Part shown: positions 9,287 through 18,596 of the stretch, in pieces
Layout of the letters: every line of letters starts with the position of its first letter
Position numbering within the stretch: position 1 is the stretch's first letter
Assembly: GCF_008974325.1 (NCBI RefSeq)
Contig: NZ_BKCG01000001.1
Location: 1,054,001 to 1,118,000 of the forward strand
From: Patiriisocius marinus
Lineage (GTDB): Bacteria; Bacteroidota; Bacteroidia; Flavobacteriales; Flavobacteriaceae
Direction of reading: 5' to 3'
DNA length: 64,000 nucleotides
Program-made: the position numbers and the translations under genes
The notes under the pieces: model-generated
Seen by the model: the letters and a program-made list of their open reading frames with translations, nothing else
What the model was told of the DNA's origin: nothing
The model's database searches: none

Positions 9287-11182
9287 CTATCTTTTAGTTA
9301 TAGTAAACTCAGATCTTCTGTTCTTTTGGTGTTGTTCTTCAGTACATTTTCCATCACAAGTTACACGTGGTCTAGTTTCACCATATCCACGAGCAGTCAA
9401 TCTATTCTCTTTAATTCCTTTCGAAATAATGTATTGACGAGTTGATTGTGCACGACGCTCAGATAATGCTAAGTTATATGAATCTGTAGCTCTACTATCT
9501 GTGTGAGATCCAATAGCTATTTCCATATTTGGATACTTTTTCATTACTGAAACTACTTTGTCTAATTCAAATGCAGCCTGAGGCTTAATGTTAGACTTGT
9601 CAAGGTCGAACAAAATTGGGTTAAGTACGATTTTATCTTCTACGATTATCTCTTCGATTGGGCGAAGTGTAATAGTTGACTTCACTTTTTCGTCGTTTGC
9701 AGATGCTACTGTAGTAGCGTTACTTTCAAAATCAGCTAAAACTGCTTGTACTTCGTGTTCTTTATCACACTCAGCTTTGAAGGATACCATTCCGTTAGCA
9801 TCAGAGGTTTTAGTTCCTAGCTTGTTTTCGTTAGCATCGTATAAATCTACACGTGCTCCAGAAATAGGCTTCTTAGTATATTCGTTTACAACAAGTACAT
9901 CGATTGTAACTTCACAAGGAATATCGATTGCTTTTACCATGTAGATATCATCACTTCCTTTACCACCTTTTCTGTTTGAAGAAACATATCCTTCTTCAGT
10001 AGTTGGGTCATATTTGTAAGCGAAATCATCTGCTGCACTATTCACTCCAGAACCTAGGTTGTTTACTGCTCCAAATGCATTTCCAGATGCTTCAGCGTAG
10101 AATACATCAAGTCCACCAATTCCTTGGTGTCCGTCTGAAGAAAAATATAGTGTTCCGTCGCTAGCAACATATGGAAAAACTTCTTTTCCTTCGGTGTTGA
10201 TATTGTCTCCTAAACGTTTTGGTGAACCTAAAGTTCCGTCAGTTTGAATAGGAGCCATATAAATATCTGAACCACCTTTACCACCTGGCATATCACTTAC
10301 AAAGTAAAGTGTTTTACCGTCAGGGCTTAATGCTGGGTGACCTACTGAATATTCATCGCTATTAAATGGAGCAGATACTATTGCTGACCATCCTTTACCA
10401 GCAATCATTTCAGCATAGTATAAGTTAATTTGGTTTACACCATCTTCACTTTTGTCATAGTCTCCTTCAAAGTAGTCATTACGATCAAAATACATGCGTT
10501 TTCCATCTGCTGAAATAACTGCATTTGATTCGTGATATTTAGTGTTTACATCTCCTTTTACTAATTCAGGATTCTTGATTGTTCCACCTACATTAGTTGC
10601 CTTATAAAGGTCTAAGTAAGGTTCTTCGTTCCATTGGTATTTTTTGCGTTTTGTATTTCGTCCAGAAGCAAAGTAGAAATCTTTACCGCTAACTATTCCA
10701 CCAAAATCAGCATATTTACTGTTTATGTCTTCCATGTTAGTAGCTGTGTAACGAGCTACATCATCCATAATTTTAGGAACATAGTTAGGGTTTTTCATAA
10801 AATCCTTTGCTCTCGTATCGTTCGGCTTTAATCCAGCAAATGCTTTCATTTGAGTATTGTACTCAGCATATTTACCGTTTGCTTTTAATGACTGCGCATA
10901 ATTGAAAACAGCTTCTGGGTTAGGGTTTTTAGCTTTAACAACACGTTTGTAATAAGTTGCTGCTTTTTTAGTATCATTTATAAAAAAGTAACTATTTGCA
11001 AGACGTTCGTAAACGTACAAATCTCCGTCACCTTTTTTCAATAGTTTTTGATAAGCTTCAGCTGCATCAGTGTATGCCAATCTATCATACAATTTGTCAG
11101 CTTTCTTAGTTTTACTATTCTGGGCAGTGGCAATAGTTGTGCTCACCGCAATAAGTAGAAGTATGGTATATATTTTTTTCAT
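9287..11182 (-). CDS. PorE-like OmpA-family protein (TPR, PD40 propeller, CNA-like, OmpA)
   Basis: The 631-residue protein has a signal peptide (residues 1-20, ending ATAQ) and TPR-like helices (about 25-130). A PD40/WD40-like beta-propeller follows (about 160-415, with repeats such as HPALSPDGKTLYFVSD and SDIYMAPIQ), then a carboxypeptidase-regulatory/CNA-like domain (about 425-510). It ends in an OmpA peptidoglycan-binding domain (about 515-631, with IGSHTDSRATDSYNLALSERRA). This exact domain order is that of PorE-type proteins of the type IX secretion/gliding apparatus, which bind peptidoglycan in the periplasm. It lies 25 bases after the PorP/SprF-like gene, so the two are co-transcribed and likely form one anchoring complex for the adhesin encoded upstream. 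Confidence 0.88.
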   Translation of the reverse strand: MKKIYTILLLIAVSTTIATAQNSKTKKADKLYDRLAYTDAAEAYQKLLKKGDGDLYVYERLANSYFFINDTKKAATYYKRVVKAKNPNPEAVFNYAQSLKANGKYAEYNTQMKAFAGLKPNDTRAKDFMKNPNYVPKIMDDVARYTATNMEDINSKYADFGGIVSGKDFYFASGRNTKRKKYQWNEEPYLDLYKATNVGGTIKNPELVKGDVNTKYHESNAVISADGKRMYFDRNDYFEGDYDKSEDGVNQINLYYAEMIAGKGWSAIVSAPFNSDEYSVGHPALSPDGKTLYFVSDMPGGKGGSDIYMAPIQTDGTLGSPKRLGDNINTEGKEVFPYVASDGTLYFSSDGHQGIGGLDVFYAEASGNAFGAVNNLGSGVNSAADDFAYKYDPTTEEGYVSSNRKGGKGSDDIYMVKAIDIPCEVTIDVLVVNEYTKKPISGARVDLYDANENKLGTKTSDANGMVSFKAECDKEHEVQAVLADFESNATTVASANDEKVKSTITLRPIEEIIVEDKIVLNPILFDLDKSNIKPQAAFELDKVVSVMKKYPNMEIAIGSHTDSRATDSYNLALSERRAQSTRQYIISKGIKENRLTARGYGETRPRVTCDGKCTEEQHQKNRRSEFTITKR

Positions 11183-11207
11183 TTGTAATGAAATTAATTG
11201 TTGTTAA

Positions 11208-12128
11208 TTAGAAGTATCTAGGTGAACGTAAAGTACGTTTCTTAGTGAATAGGTCAAACGTTAGAATGATTTCGTGAGATGCATTAGCAACAACATTTAT
11301 GTCTGATGTAATGTGATCATAAGCATATCCAATTCTAACTTCTGGTAATACTTGAAATCCAACAAGTCCACTAAATGAATCGTCTAGTCTGTAAGAAACT
11401 CCTAATTCAAATTTCTCATAAAATAATGCATTAAGGTTTCCGTCAAACGATGTTGGAGCATCGAATGCAGACTTAACCATTACAGATGGCTTTAATTTAA
11501 AGTTTTCTGAAACTTGGAATACATAACCTGCGGTACCAAAGTAGTGATTAGTTTCGTTTCCATAACGAATACCGTTTTCATCTAAATGAACTGAGTTTAA
11601 CATATTTGGTACAGAAAATCCTAAGTAGAAGTTCTCTCCATATAGAAATGCACCAGCTCCAATGTTAGGATACGTACTATTGATATCCTGAGAGAAGAAT
11701 GGGTCATTTTCATCTTGAAGTTCTAAGTCTACTAATCCTACATCGTGAAACGTAGCACCCGCTTTTAAACCTAAGGCTAATTTAAGAGTTTCTCCTAAAG
11801 GTAATGTGTATGAGAAATCTGCGTAAACATTAGTTTCGCTAATAGGTCCTAATTCGTCTTTAATTGCAGAAAGTCCTAAACCTACACGATCAGTAGCAGG
11901 TCCATGTGCTGAGAACGTATATGTTACTGGAGCTCCATCAAACCCTGACCATTGGTTACGGTATAATGCTGTGAAAGAAATACTTTCTTTAGAACCAGCA
12001 TATGCCGGGTTTACAACATTCATGTTGTACATATATTGCGTGTACTGCGGGTCTTGCTGGGCATTTACTCCTTCGGTACACAGTACAATACATAATAGTA
12101 CTAATAATAGCGATAGTTGTTTTTTCAT
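11208..12128 (-). CDS. Type IX secretion system PorP/SprF-family outer-membrane protein
   Basis: The 306-residue protein has a signal peptide (about 1-23, ending VNAQ). The family opening QDPQYTQYMYNMNVVNPAYAGS follows, then a beta-barrel sequence with the typical W-SGFDGAP and GLGLSAIKD elements. In this family, particular PorP-like paralogues are needed to attach or secrete particular type B sorted proteins; SprF for SprB is the classic case. Such a gene pair is present here: the large type B adhesin lies just upstream and the PorE-like OmpA gene just downstream. I infer that it is the dedicated partner of that adhesin. It starts at the only suitable ATG. Confidence 0.9.
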   Translation of the reverse strand: MKKQLSLLLVLLCIVLCTEGVNAQQDPQYTQYMYNMNVVNPAYAGSKESISFTALYRNQWSGFDGAPVTYTFSAHGPATDRVGLGLSAIKDELGPISETNVYADFSYTLPLGETLKLALGLKAGATFHDVGLVDLELQDENDPFFSQDINSTYPNIGAGAFLYGENFYLGFSVPNMLNSVHLDENGIRYGNETNHYFGTAGYVFQVSENFKLKPSVMVKSAFDAPTSFDGNLNALFYEKFELGVSYRLDDSFSGLVGFQVLPEVRIGYAYDHITSDINVVANASHEIILTFDLFTKKRTLRSPRYF

Positions 12129-12260
12129 TAGATTGGTATTTATTTTTGTTGTTGTTTTTTAAACGTTGAGTGTATTATTAAACAATTAAATAATTCCCTT
12201 AAAATTGTTAGTTTACTCTCAACTATATTTTATCTGTATTCCACCACCTTGTTTTTCTGA

Positions 12261-12300
12261 AAAAGGTCTCATTGACGATCATTTTGTCAATGAGCTCTTT
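12261..12300 (-). terminator. Terminator between the adhesin gene and porP/ompA
   Basis: A 9-bp perfect hairpin (CTCATTGAC 12268-12276 with GTCAATGAG 12286-12294) is flanked by A and T runs. It lies about 105 bases past the adhesin stop on the minus strand. This implies that the PorP and OmpA genes have a promoter of their own in 12129-12260, although I see no clear TAnnTTTG there. Confidence 0.75.
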
Positions 12301-12399
12301 TTACTAGTGTGGTTTTAGGATCATTTTATTTATTCAAAAACTGTGAATTCTTATAACTTAATCCGTCAAGCCTAGTACAAGTACTAGTTCTTATTAATA

Positions 12400-15300
12400 T
12401 TAGTTAGCTTCTCTATTTAAGTAAACAAAACCAGTAGGTGTTTGTCCAAATACAGGATCATCGCCATTTAAGATAAGTACATAGAAATAAGTACCTGTTG
12501 GCAACTCATCTCCTTCATCTGTTTGACCACTCCATTGATTTGTGTAGTTAGATAATTCATAAACTACTTTACCTAATCTATTGAAAATTTGTAATTTTTC
12601 TATACCAGTACGGTTGTTTAAGAACGTAAGGTCTAAAGAATCATTAAATCCATCACCATTAGGAGATATACCTTCTGAAATTCTACAGAATTCATTGTTT
12701 GTGTATAAATTAACGACTGTTGAAGCTTCACCCATACAACCATCTGCATTAGTAACTACTACAGTATAAGTTTGAGTAGTTGAACCAGCTGGTAAATTAA
12801 AAGTATAAGTGCTATTAGTTTCTCCACTTAAGATCTCGTCATTTCTGAACCATTGGTAAGTAACACCATCTTCACTTGCTGTTGCTGTGATTGTCGTATC
12901 AAAATCAGGACAAACTTCAATATCATCTTGATCTAAATTTACTGTAACAGGGTCTGAAATATTAACTGTTACTTCGTCAGTAACAATACAACCATCAGCA
13001 GTTGTAACTGTTAATGTATAAGTACCGCTTACTTCAACAGTAATTGTTGTGTCAGTTGCACCAGTGCTCCATTCGAAAGTAGCGCCTGTAGTATCTCCTA
13101 CAATATTAGGAATAATATCATATGATTCATTATTACATAAAATAACATCAGGTCCTAAATCAACATCAGGTACTGGATTAACAATTACATCAACGGTAAA
13201 TACACCTACACTACAAGGAGGAACAGTTACTGTAACAGTATGTATTCCTGTAGTAGTCGGAACATAAATTGCATCTGTAGAAACTACAGCGCCAGTTGCA
13301 TCCATCCATTCGTAAGTAACAGTGCTTAAATCAACACCTGCATTTGTAGGTGTAGCATCAAGTCCAGTAAAGTCTGCATTTGCACAAAATTCAGCTTCAG
13401 TAGGTAGTCCAGAAGTAACAACTATAGGATCTAAAATAATTAAATTAAAACTTGTTGTGCTAAAGCAATTAGGTTGGTCTAACCTTTCTACTCTTACAAA
13501 AATCGTTTCAGGATTTGTTGTATTATTATAAGCTGTTGGAGTTGCTATTGGGTTATCTCCTGAATCAGCATCTTCTTGAGAATTATGGAAAGTTATAACG
13601 TGAGCCGCTGCGTCTAATCCATCTAATAATTCAGTAATTGTCTCTTCTAAGTTGAATGTTGCAGTTCCACCACCTTCATTACATTCTTCAAGATCAGCTG
13701 GAGCAATAATTACTGGAGCTTCACCTTCAGCAACTAAAAATATATCATCAATTGCAAGGTCATTTCCACAAGCAACAAAAATATCATTTACAAATACGAT
13801 TTGTACTTCGGTGTTAGCACCAGAGTTAAAACCAAGTGAAAAGCGTAACCATTGTGGGTCACTTTGGTTTACTACTTCTTCAGTAGTTCCTTGTTCTATA
13901 AGTGTACCATCTAATTGTTCAACACGGTAAATTATTCTAGATGGATCTCCACCACCTGGACAAATATTAGTGTCTGTGTCATATACTGTAGTCATCCAAA
14001 AACCAAAGAAATGTTCAGTATTAGCTTCAACTGATAAAGTTCTTCTATAAAGTTCAGCTTCTGCAGGAAGTTCAGATGGGTTGAAGAAAATCATTCTTCC
14101 GTTAGTATCATCTTCTGTATGGTCTTCTAGGTCTTGGAACCAACCATTGTTTAATCCAGCTGAAGTATTAGATACAATATATTCATTTGCGCCTATTTGG
14201 TCAACACCATCATAAAGATTTAATGTTGTATTTGGGTCACTTACTAAACCTGTTCCAGTTCCAAAGTCTTCATTGAAAGTAGTGTCGTTACAATCAAAGA
14301 AGCTACATCCAGTTTCTTTTGTTACTACTACATCATCAGTAAATTCTTCAAATGATCCATCAGGTAATTCAACTACTAAAGCAGCCGTATAGGTTGTTGT
14401 TGTAGTTGGACAAACGTTTAAGATTGCATCAGTACCAATTACAGTACCTGCAGCATCACGCCACTCAAAAGTACTTGAGTTAATAGGAGCTCCATTAGGA
14501 ACAAATCTCCAGTTTTCATTTGTTGCTGACCAAGCACCTACATTTCTATCTTCAGGTACACTAAATTGTGTTAAGTCATTTCCTTGTAATCCTAAAGCTG
14601 CAAGACCGTCATTCCATCCATCACAAGATGGTTTGTCAATTAAGTTAACATCAATAACATTTAATGATTCGTATAAAAGTATTTGTTGTGTTGTGGTAAT
14701 ACCAGCACAAGCACCACCAAAATGAGGTACCATATTAAAGTTCAATACAAAAATTCTATAAGGAGCTGTACCAGTAACAAAGTAGTTAATACGAGTTGGG
14801 TCTGGGTTTGTTGCAGGGTTTAAATCGTGAAATGCACCAAATATTGTGTTTAATGGGAAACTAGCATCGGCACTTGGAATCATATCTGCTGGATCTATAT
14901 TCCATCCATTAAATCCACCAGCTAATCCTACGTCAAATGTTATTTGACCATTTGCACCTATTACAATATCGTTATAATCAACACCATAATAATTAAATGT
15001 AAAGTCTAAAGGTATAGCATTTGTCCATCTATCATCAATTGTTAAGTTGGTTGGAGTACCACCAGTTAAAGGAGGTAAGTCACAAAGCGGTCCTTGAATA
15101 AGGTATTCTTCTGTTCCTCTATTTGGGATAGCAATGTAGTCTGCAGCTAAGTCAATACATTCAGTTTCACAATCCAAAGCTACATCTGGACCAGCGTCAA
15201 GTATTTCACAGCTTCCTGTTGCTTGACAACTAATAGTTTCAGAGGTAAAATCACAGTTTAAATCACCAGTTTCTACTGTAAAAGATACTACTGCAGTTGG

Positions 15301-15942
15301 ATCATATGTTCCAAAAGTAAGTGTTCCTGGAGCAGTAGCTGTTTGAGGCGCACTACCTTGGTCATCAGTAACCGTTATTGCAGTGCTACTTCCTAAGTCT
15401 GCAATTACAACATCAATACTATAGAGTTGACCTGTTTCACACATACCATCATTTACGAAAGAGATGTCTGGAGCTGTACAACTTAAACAGTTGATATCAA
15501 AGTTCCAAGGAATAAATAATCCATCAGCACAACTTGTAGAACCATCAGAGTCAATACCGATAGTAATTGTGTCGCCAGTAGATTCATAAGTAATACCTGT
15601 TAATTGTCCTGCAGTACCATAAGGAGTACCTGCATTTAAATTTGTTACACCATCAGTATCAAGGACAATTAATTCGTCAAAATTGTTTTCTACAGTTCCG
15701 GCATTGAATACAAGCCTTAATGGAAAACCGGTATCACTTATAAATGTAAAAGTAGTGTTGTCATTGTCGCTATAACAATAAGTAGTGTTTAAAGTTCCAT
15801 CAGCACAAACAACTGTTGTGGTGGTTTGTCCATAGCTCAATCCTACGCATAAAAAAACCATCATAGATACGATGGCATTACGCCCAGACTTAACTAGGTT
15901 GTAGAACTTGCTAACATTTTCGAAGGGTAATAGTAGGTTCAT
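12400..15942 (-). CDS. Large cell-surface adhesin with T9SS type B sorting domain
   Basis: The protein has 1180 residues from the ATG at 15942 (an in-frame TTG lies one codon earlier). A long positively charged leader ends in a hydrophobic core and LSYGQ. The mature protein has cysteine-containing Ig-like repeats (about 40-260) and a domain with FNYYGVDYNDIVIGANGQI of the type seen in many flavobacterial surface proteins (about 270-460). A MAM/jelly-roll-like region follows (about 555-740), then three or four PKD/Ig-like repeats (for example FEWSTGATDTTITV). The last 90 residues carry the gliding-motility/CHU_C motif ISPNGDGFND and GTYFYVLIL, which is the type B T9SS signal. It is exported by T9SS and likely held at the surface by the PorP-like protein downstream. 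Adhesion is an inference from the repeats. Confidence 0.88.
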   Translation of the reverse strand: MNLLLPFENVSKFYNLVKSGRNAIVSMMVFLCVGLSYGQTTTTVVCADGTLNTTYCYSDNDNTTFTFISDTGFPLRLVFNAGTVENNFDELIVLDTDGVTNLNAGTPYGTAGQLTGITYESTGDTITIGIDSDGSTSCADGLFIPWNFDINCLSCTAPDISFVNDGMCETGQLYSIDVVIADLGSSTAITVTDDQGSAPQTATAPGTLTFGTYDPTAVVSFTVETGDLNCDFTSETISCQATGSCEILDAGPDVALDCETECIDLAADYIAIPNRGTEEYLIQGPLCDLPPLTGGTPTNLTIDDRWTNAIPLDFTFNYYGVDYNDIVIGANGQITFDVGLAGGFNGWNIDPADMIPSADASFPLNTIFGAFHDLNPATNPDPTRINYFVTGTAPYRIFVLNFNMVPHFGGACAGITTTQQILLYESLNVIDVNLIDKPSCDGWNDGLAALGLQGNDLTQFSVPEDRNVGAWSATNENWRFVPNGAPINSSTFEWRDAAGTVIGTDAILNVCPTTTTTYTAALVVELPDGSFEEFTDDVVVTKETGCSFFDCNDTTFNEDFGTGTGLVSDPNTTLNLYDGVDQIGANEYIVSNTSAGLNNGWFQDLEDHTEDDTNGRMIFFNPSELPAEAELYRRTLSVEANTEHFFGFWMTTVYDTDTNICPGGGDPSRIIYRVEQLDGTLIEQGTTEEVVNQSDPQWLRFSLGFNSGANTEVQIVFVNDIFVACGNDLAIDDIFLVAEGEAPVIIAPADLEECNEGGGTATFNLEETITELLDGLDAAAHVITFHNSQEDADSGDNPIATPTAYNNTTNPETIFVRVERLDQPNCFSTTSFNLIILDPIVVTSGLPTEAEFCANADFTGLDATPTNAGVDLSTVTYEWMDATGAVVSTDAIYVPTTTGIHTVTVTVPPCSVGVFTVDVIVNPVPDVDLGPDVILCNNESYDIIPNIVGDTTGATFEWSTGATDTTITVEVSGTYTLTVTTADGCIVTDEVTVNISDPVTVNLDQDDIEVCPDFDTTITATASEDGVTYQWFRNDEILSGETNSTYTFNLPAGSTTQTYTVVVTNADGCMGEASTVVNLYTNNEFCRISEGISPNGDGFNDSLDLTFLNNRTGIEKLQIFNRLGKVVYELSNYTNQWSGQTDEGDELPTGTYFYVLILNGDDPVFGQTPTGFVYLNREAN

Positions 15943-16153
15943 CAAGATTTTTTTTCGGTGTTATTTAGTCAATAAATTTAATTAAATATATACAGTCGCA
16001 TACACAAAAGGTGTATTTTAGATGTAAGGTTGTTAATTTCGGTTTAAAGGTAGGGTTTTTTCTTAAAATTTTCACTGCTTTTAATAAAATGTTAATCCTA
16101 TTATTTTGATAGGGTAATTTTAGCCTTAACGTTAGTTCATTGCATATTTTTAG

Positions 16154-17128
16154 TCAATTATCTACATTTAAGGGTTTTATTGTAAATGTTAAAAAAACAG
16201 GAAAATGATCGCTAATTCCTCCTAAATATTTAGGTCCTGCATAGGTTCGAAATGGATGACCTTTATAGGGTCCTTCAAATACCTGAACAGATTTAAGATT
16301 GAATATTTCAGCAGTATCAAATCTAAAGGCATTTCCGTATTGTTGGATAAAGTTTTGAGATACTAATATTTGATCAAATAAATTCCAATTTCCTTTGTGA
16401 GTTAAGCTTCCATGATCTCTTGTGTGTAGTAGTTCCATTGGGTTATATAAGTTTTCAGAAACTAGTTCTTGAATACTTTTGCTAAATGGATCATCATTGA
16501 AGTCGCCCATAATAATAATTTTAGCATCGTTGTTTTTACTTCTTATTTCTGAAATAATCTGTTTGTTAATTTTGGAAACTTTTAAACGTGAAGGTTCAGT
16601 CAATTCAGCTCCAGCTCTTCTAGAAGGCCAATGATTTACTAATATGTTGACCCTTTGTCCAGCAATCTCACCACTTACTTGAAGTATATCTCTAGTAAAA
16701 TCTTTTTCTCCATCCTCTTCAATAAACTCAACGGGATGCGCCTTTTTAGATTCAATTTTTAAAAATTCTTTTCTGTAAAGTAAAGCAGTATCAATACCTC
16801 TTTCATCTTTAGAATCAAAATGTACAAAGCCGTAGTTGTATTGCTTTAGGGATTTAGAGGATATTAATGCCTCTAATACACTTGCGTTTTCAATTTCAGC
16901 TAGACCTATAATTATAGGTGGTTGGTTTGTTTGTTCACTTCCTATTTTTTTTATTATTGCCCCTAAATTTCGAATTTTTTTATCAAACTTGTTTTTATCC
17001 CAACGTAAACGGCCTTCTTTTGTAAAATCATCATCGTGCGTTTTAGGATCATTTATTGTGTCAAATAGATTTTCTACATTATAAAATGCAATAGTAAATT
17101 TAATCCAAGAAGCAGTAGTTTCAGGCAT
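16154..17128 (-). CDS. Endonuclease/exonuclease/phosphatase family protein without signal peptide
   Basis: The protein has 324 residues from the ATG at 17128 (a TTG two codons upstream is less likely). It is a clear paralogue of the secreted nuclease at 2294-3346, sharing FYNVENLFDTINDP, IIIGLAEIEN, ILVNHWPSRRAG, IIMGDFNDDPFSKS, WNLFDQILVS and GGISDHFPVF. All EEP catalytic residues appear to be present. Its N-terminus (MPETTASWIK) is not a signal peptide, so it should act in the cytoplasm, possibly on DNA, RNA or phosphorylated metabolites. It is divergent from hflX. No specific substrate can be given. Confidence 0.85.
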   Translation of the reverse strand: MPETTASWIKFTIAFYNVENLFDTINDPKTHDDDFTKEGRLRWDKNKFDKKIRNLGAIIKKIGSEQTNQPPIIIGLAEIENASVLEALISSKSLKQYNYGFVHFDSKDERGIDTALLYRKEFLKIESKKAHPVEFIEEDGEKDFTRDILQVSGEIAGQRVNILVNHWPSRRAGAELTEPSRLKVSKINKQIISEIRSKNNDAKIIIMGDFNDDPFSKSIQELVSENLYNPMELLHTRDHGSLTHKGNWNLFDQILVSQNFIQQYGNAFRFDTAEIFNLKSVQVFEGPYKGHPFRTYAGPKYLGGISDHFPVFLTFTIKPLNVDN

Positions 17129-17276
17129 AGCCAAAATTTTAAGGATAGATTATTGGCTAATATACAAAATCAATATTGGTGCAAGTTTATTTATATATTA
17201 GGTAATATGTTAATTTGCTCCAAATTTCAAAATAAGGTTTATAAGGGTTTCGTACCTTTATAATTCAAATCAGATT

Positions 17277-18485
17277 ATGATAGAAGAAGCTAACATTGAA
17301 TATGAAAGAACGATATTAATTGGTCTTGTTACTCAGCAACAAAATGAGGATAAGTCAAATGAATATCTTGACGAACTTGAGTTTTTAGCCTACACCGCTG
17401 GTGGAGAGGTGTACAAAAGGTTTGTGCAAAAAATGACTGCGCCTAATCCTAAAACATTTATTGGGAAAGGTAAAATGGAAGAAGTTCAGGCTTATATTGC
17501 CCAACACGGTATTACAACTGCAATTTTCGATGATGAACTTTCACCGGCTCAACAAAAGAATATTGAAAAAATACTAGAATGTAAAATTATAGATAGAACA
17601 AATCTTATTCTAGATATTTTTGCTCAAAGAGCTCAAACAAGCTACGCACGTACGCAAGTTGAATTGGCCCAATATGAATACTTACTTCCACGACTTGCAG
17701 GAATGTGGACTCACCTAGAACGTCAAAAAGGGGGAATAGGTATGCGTGGTCCTGGTGAAACGGAAATTGAGACAGATAGACGTATTGTTCGTGACCGAAT
17801 TACTTTATTAAAACAAAAAATTAAAAAAATTGATAAGCAAATGGAAGTGCAGCGCGGAAATCGTGGTGCACTTGTGAGAGTTGCTTTAGTAGGTTATACC
17901 AATGTTGGTAAATCAACATTGATGAATGTAATTAGTAAAAGTGATGTATTTGCTGAGAATAAGCTATTTGCTACTTTAGATACTACTGTGCGTAAAGTGG
18001 TAATAGGAAACCTTCCTTTTTTACTTACCGATACGGTTGGTTTTATTAGAAAGCTCCCTACTCAATTAGTAGACTCATTTAAAGGTACTCTTGACGAAGT
18101 TCGTGAAGCAGATTTATTACTCCACGTTGTAGATATCTCGCACGAAAGTTTTGAAGATCATATTGCATCGGTTGGGAAAACACTTGATGAAATAGGTGCT
18201 TCAGATAAACCAGTGATTATGGTTTTTAATAAAATTGATGCCTATGAGCCTGAAGTTATAGATGAAGATGATTTAATAACTGAAAAAACTGAAGTGCACT
18301 ACACTTTAGATGAATGGAAAAAAACTTGGATGGGACGTGTAGATGGTGATGCTATTTTTATTTCGGCTTTGCAAAAAGAAAATTTTGATGAATTCCGAAA
18401 GCTAGTTTATGATAAAGTACGTGATATTCACGTAACTCGTTTTCCATATAATAGTTTTCTATATCCGGAAGAATACGTTGAATAA
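17277..18485 (+). CDS. hflX: Ribosome-associated GTPase HflX
   Basis: The 402-residue protein has the HflX N-terminal domain (about 10-190, with AGGEVYKRFVQKM, FIGKGKMEEV and the glycine-rich GGIGMRGPGETEIETDRR). A TRAFAC GTPase domain follows, with the P-loop GYTNVGKST (about 206-214), DTVGF (G3) and NKID (G4). HflX binds the 50S subunit and splits or rescues stalled ribosomes, especially under heat stress. It is a lone gene with its own terminator at 18527. A weak promoter-like TACCTTTA lies at 17253-17260. Confidence 0.95.
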   Translation: MIEEANIEYERTILIGLVTQQQNEDKSNEYLDELEFLAYTAGGEVYKRFVQKMTAPNPKTFIGKGKMEEVQAYIAQHGITTAIFDDELSPAQQKNIEKILECKIIDRTNLILDIFAQRAQTSYARTQVELAQYEYLLPRLAGMWTHLERQKGGIGMRGPGETEIETDRRIVRDRITLLKQKIKKIDKQMEVQRGNRGALVRVALVGYTNVGKSTLMNVISKSDVFAENKLFATLDTTVRKVVIGNLPFLLTDTVGFIRKLPTQLVDSFKGTLDEVREADLLLHVVDISHESFEDHIASVGKTLDEIGASDKPVIMVFNKIDAYEPEVIDEDDLITEKTEVHYTLDEWKKTWMGRVDGDAIFISALQKENFDEFRKLVYDKVRDIHVTRFPYNSFLYPEEYVE

Positions 18486-18526
18486 TAGCGATTAAGAATT
18501 TTAAAGATTAAAGTATTTTGAAATAG

Positions 18527-18562
18527 AAAAAGCCTCAACACTATTGTGTTGAGGCTTTTTTA
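18527..18562. terminator. Bidirectional terminator between hflX and the DUF3078 gene
   Basis: An 11-bp perfect hairpin (AGCCTCAACAC 18531-18541 with GTGTTGAGGCT 18546-18556, loop TATT) has an A run on the left and a T run on the right. It serves both convergent genes. Confidence 0.92.
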
Positions 18563-18596
18563 TTATGAACTAAATAAATTTAGATTAATCTATCTC

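Noticed and set aside
12581-13930. Several short plus-strand frames opposite the adhesin gene
   Set aside because: They mirror repetitive Thr/Val-rich coding sequence of the adhesin and have no starts, domains or neighbours of their own.
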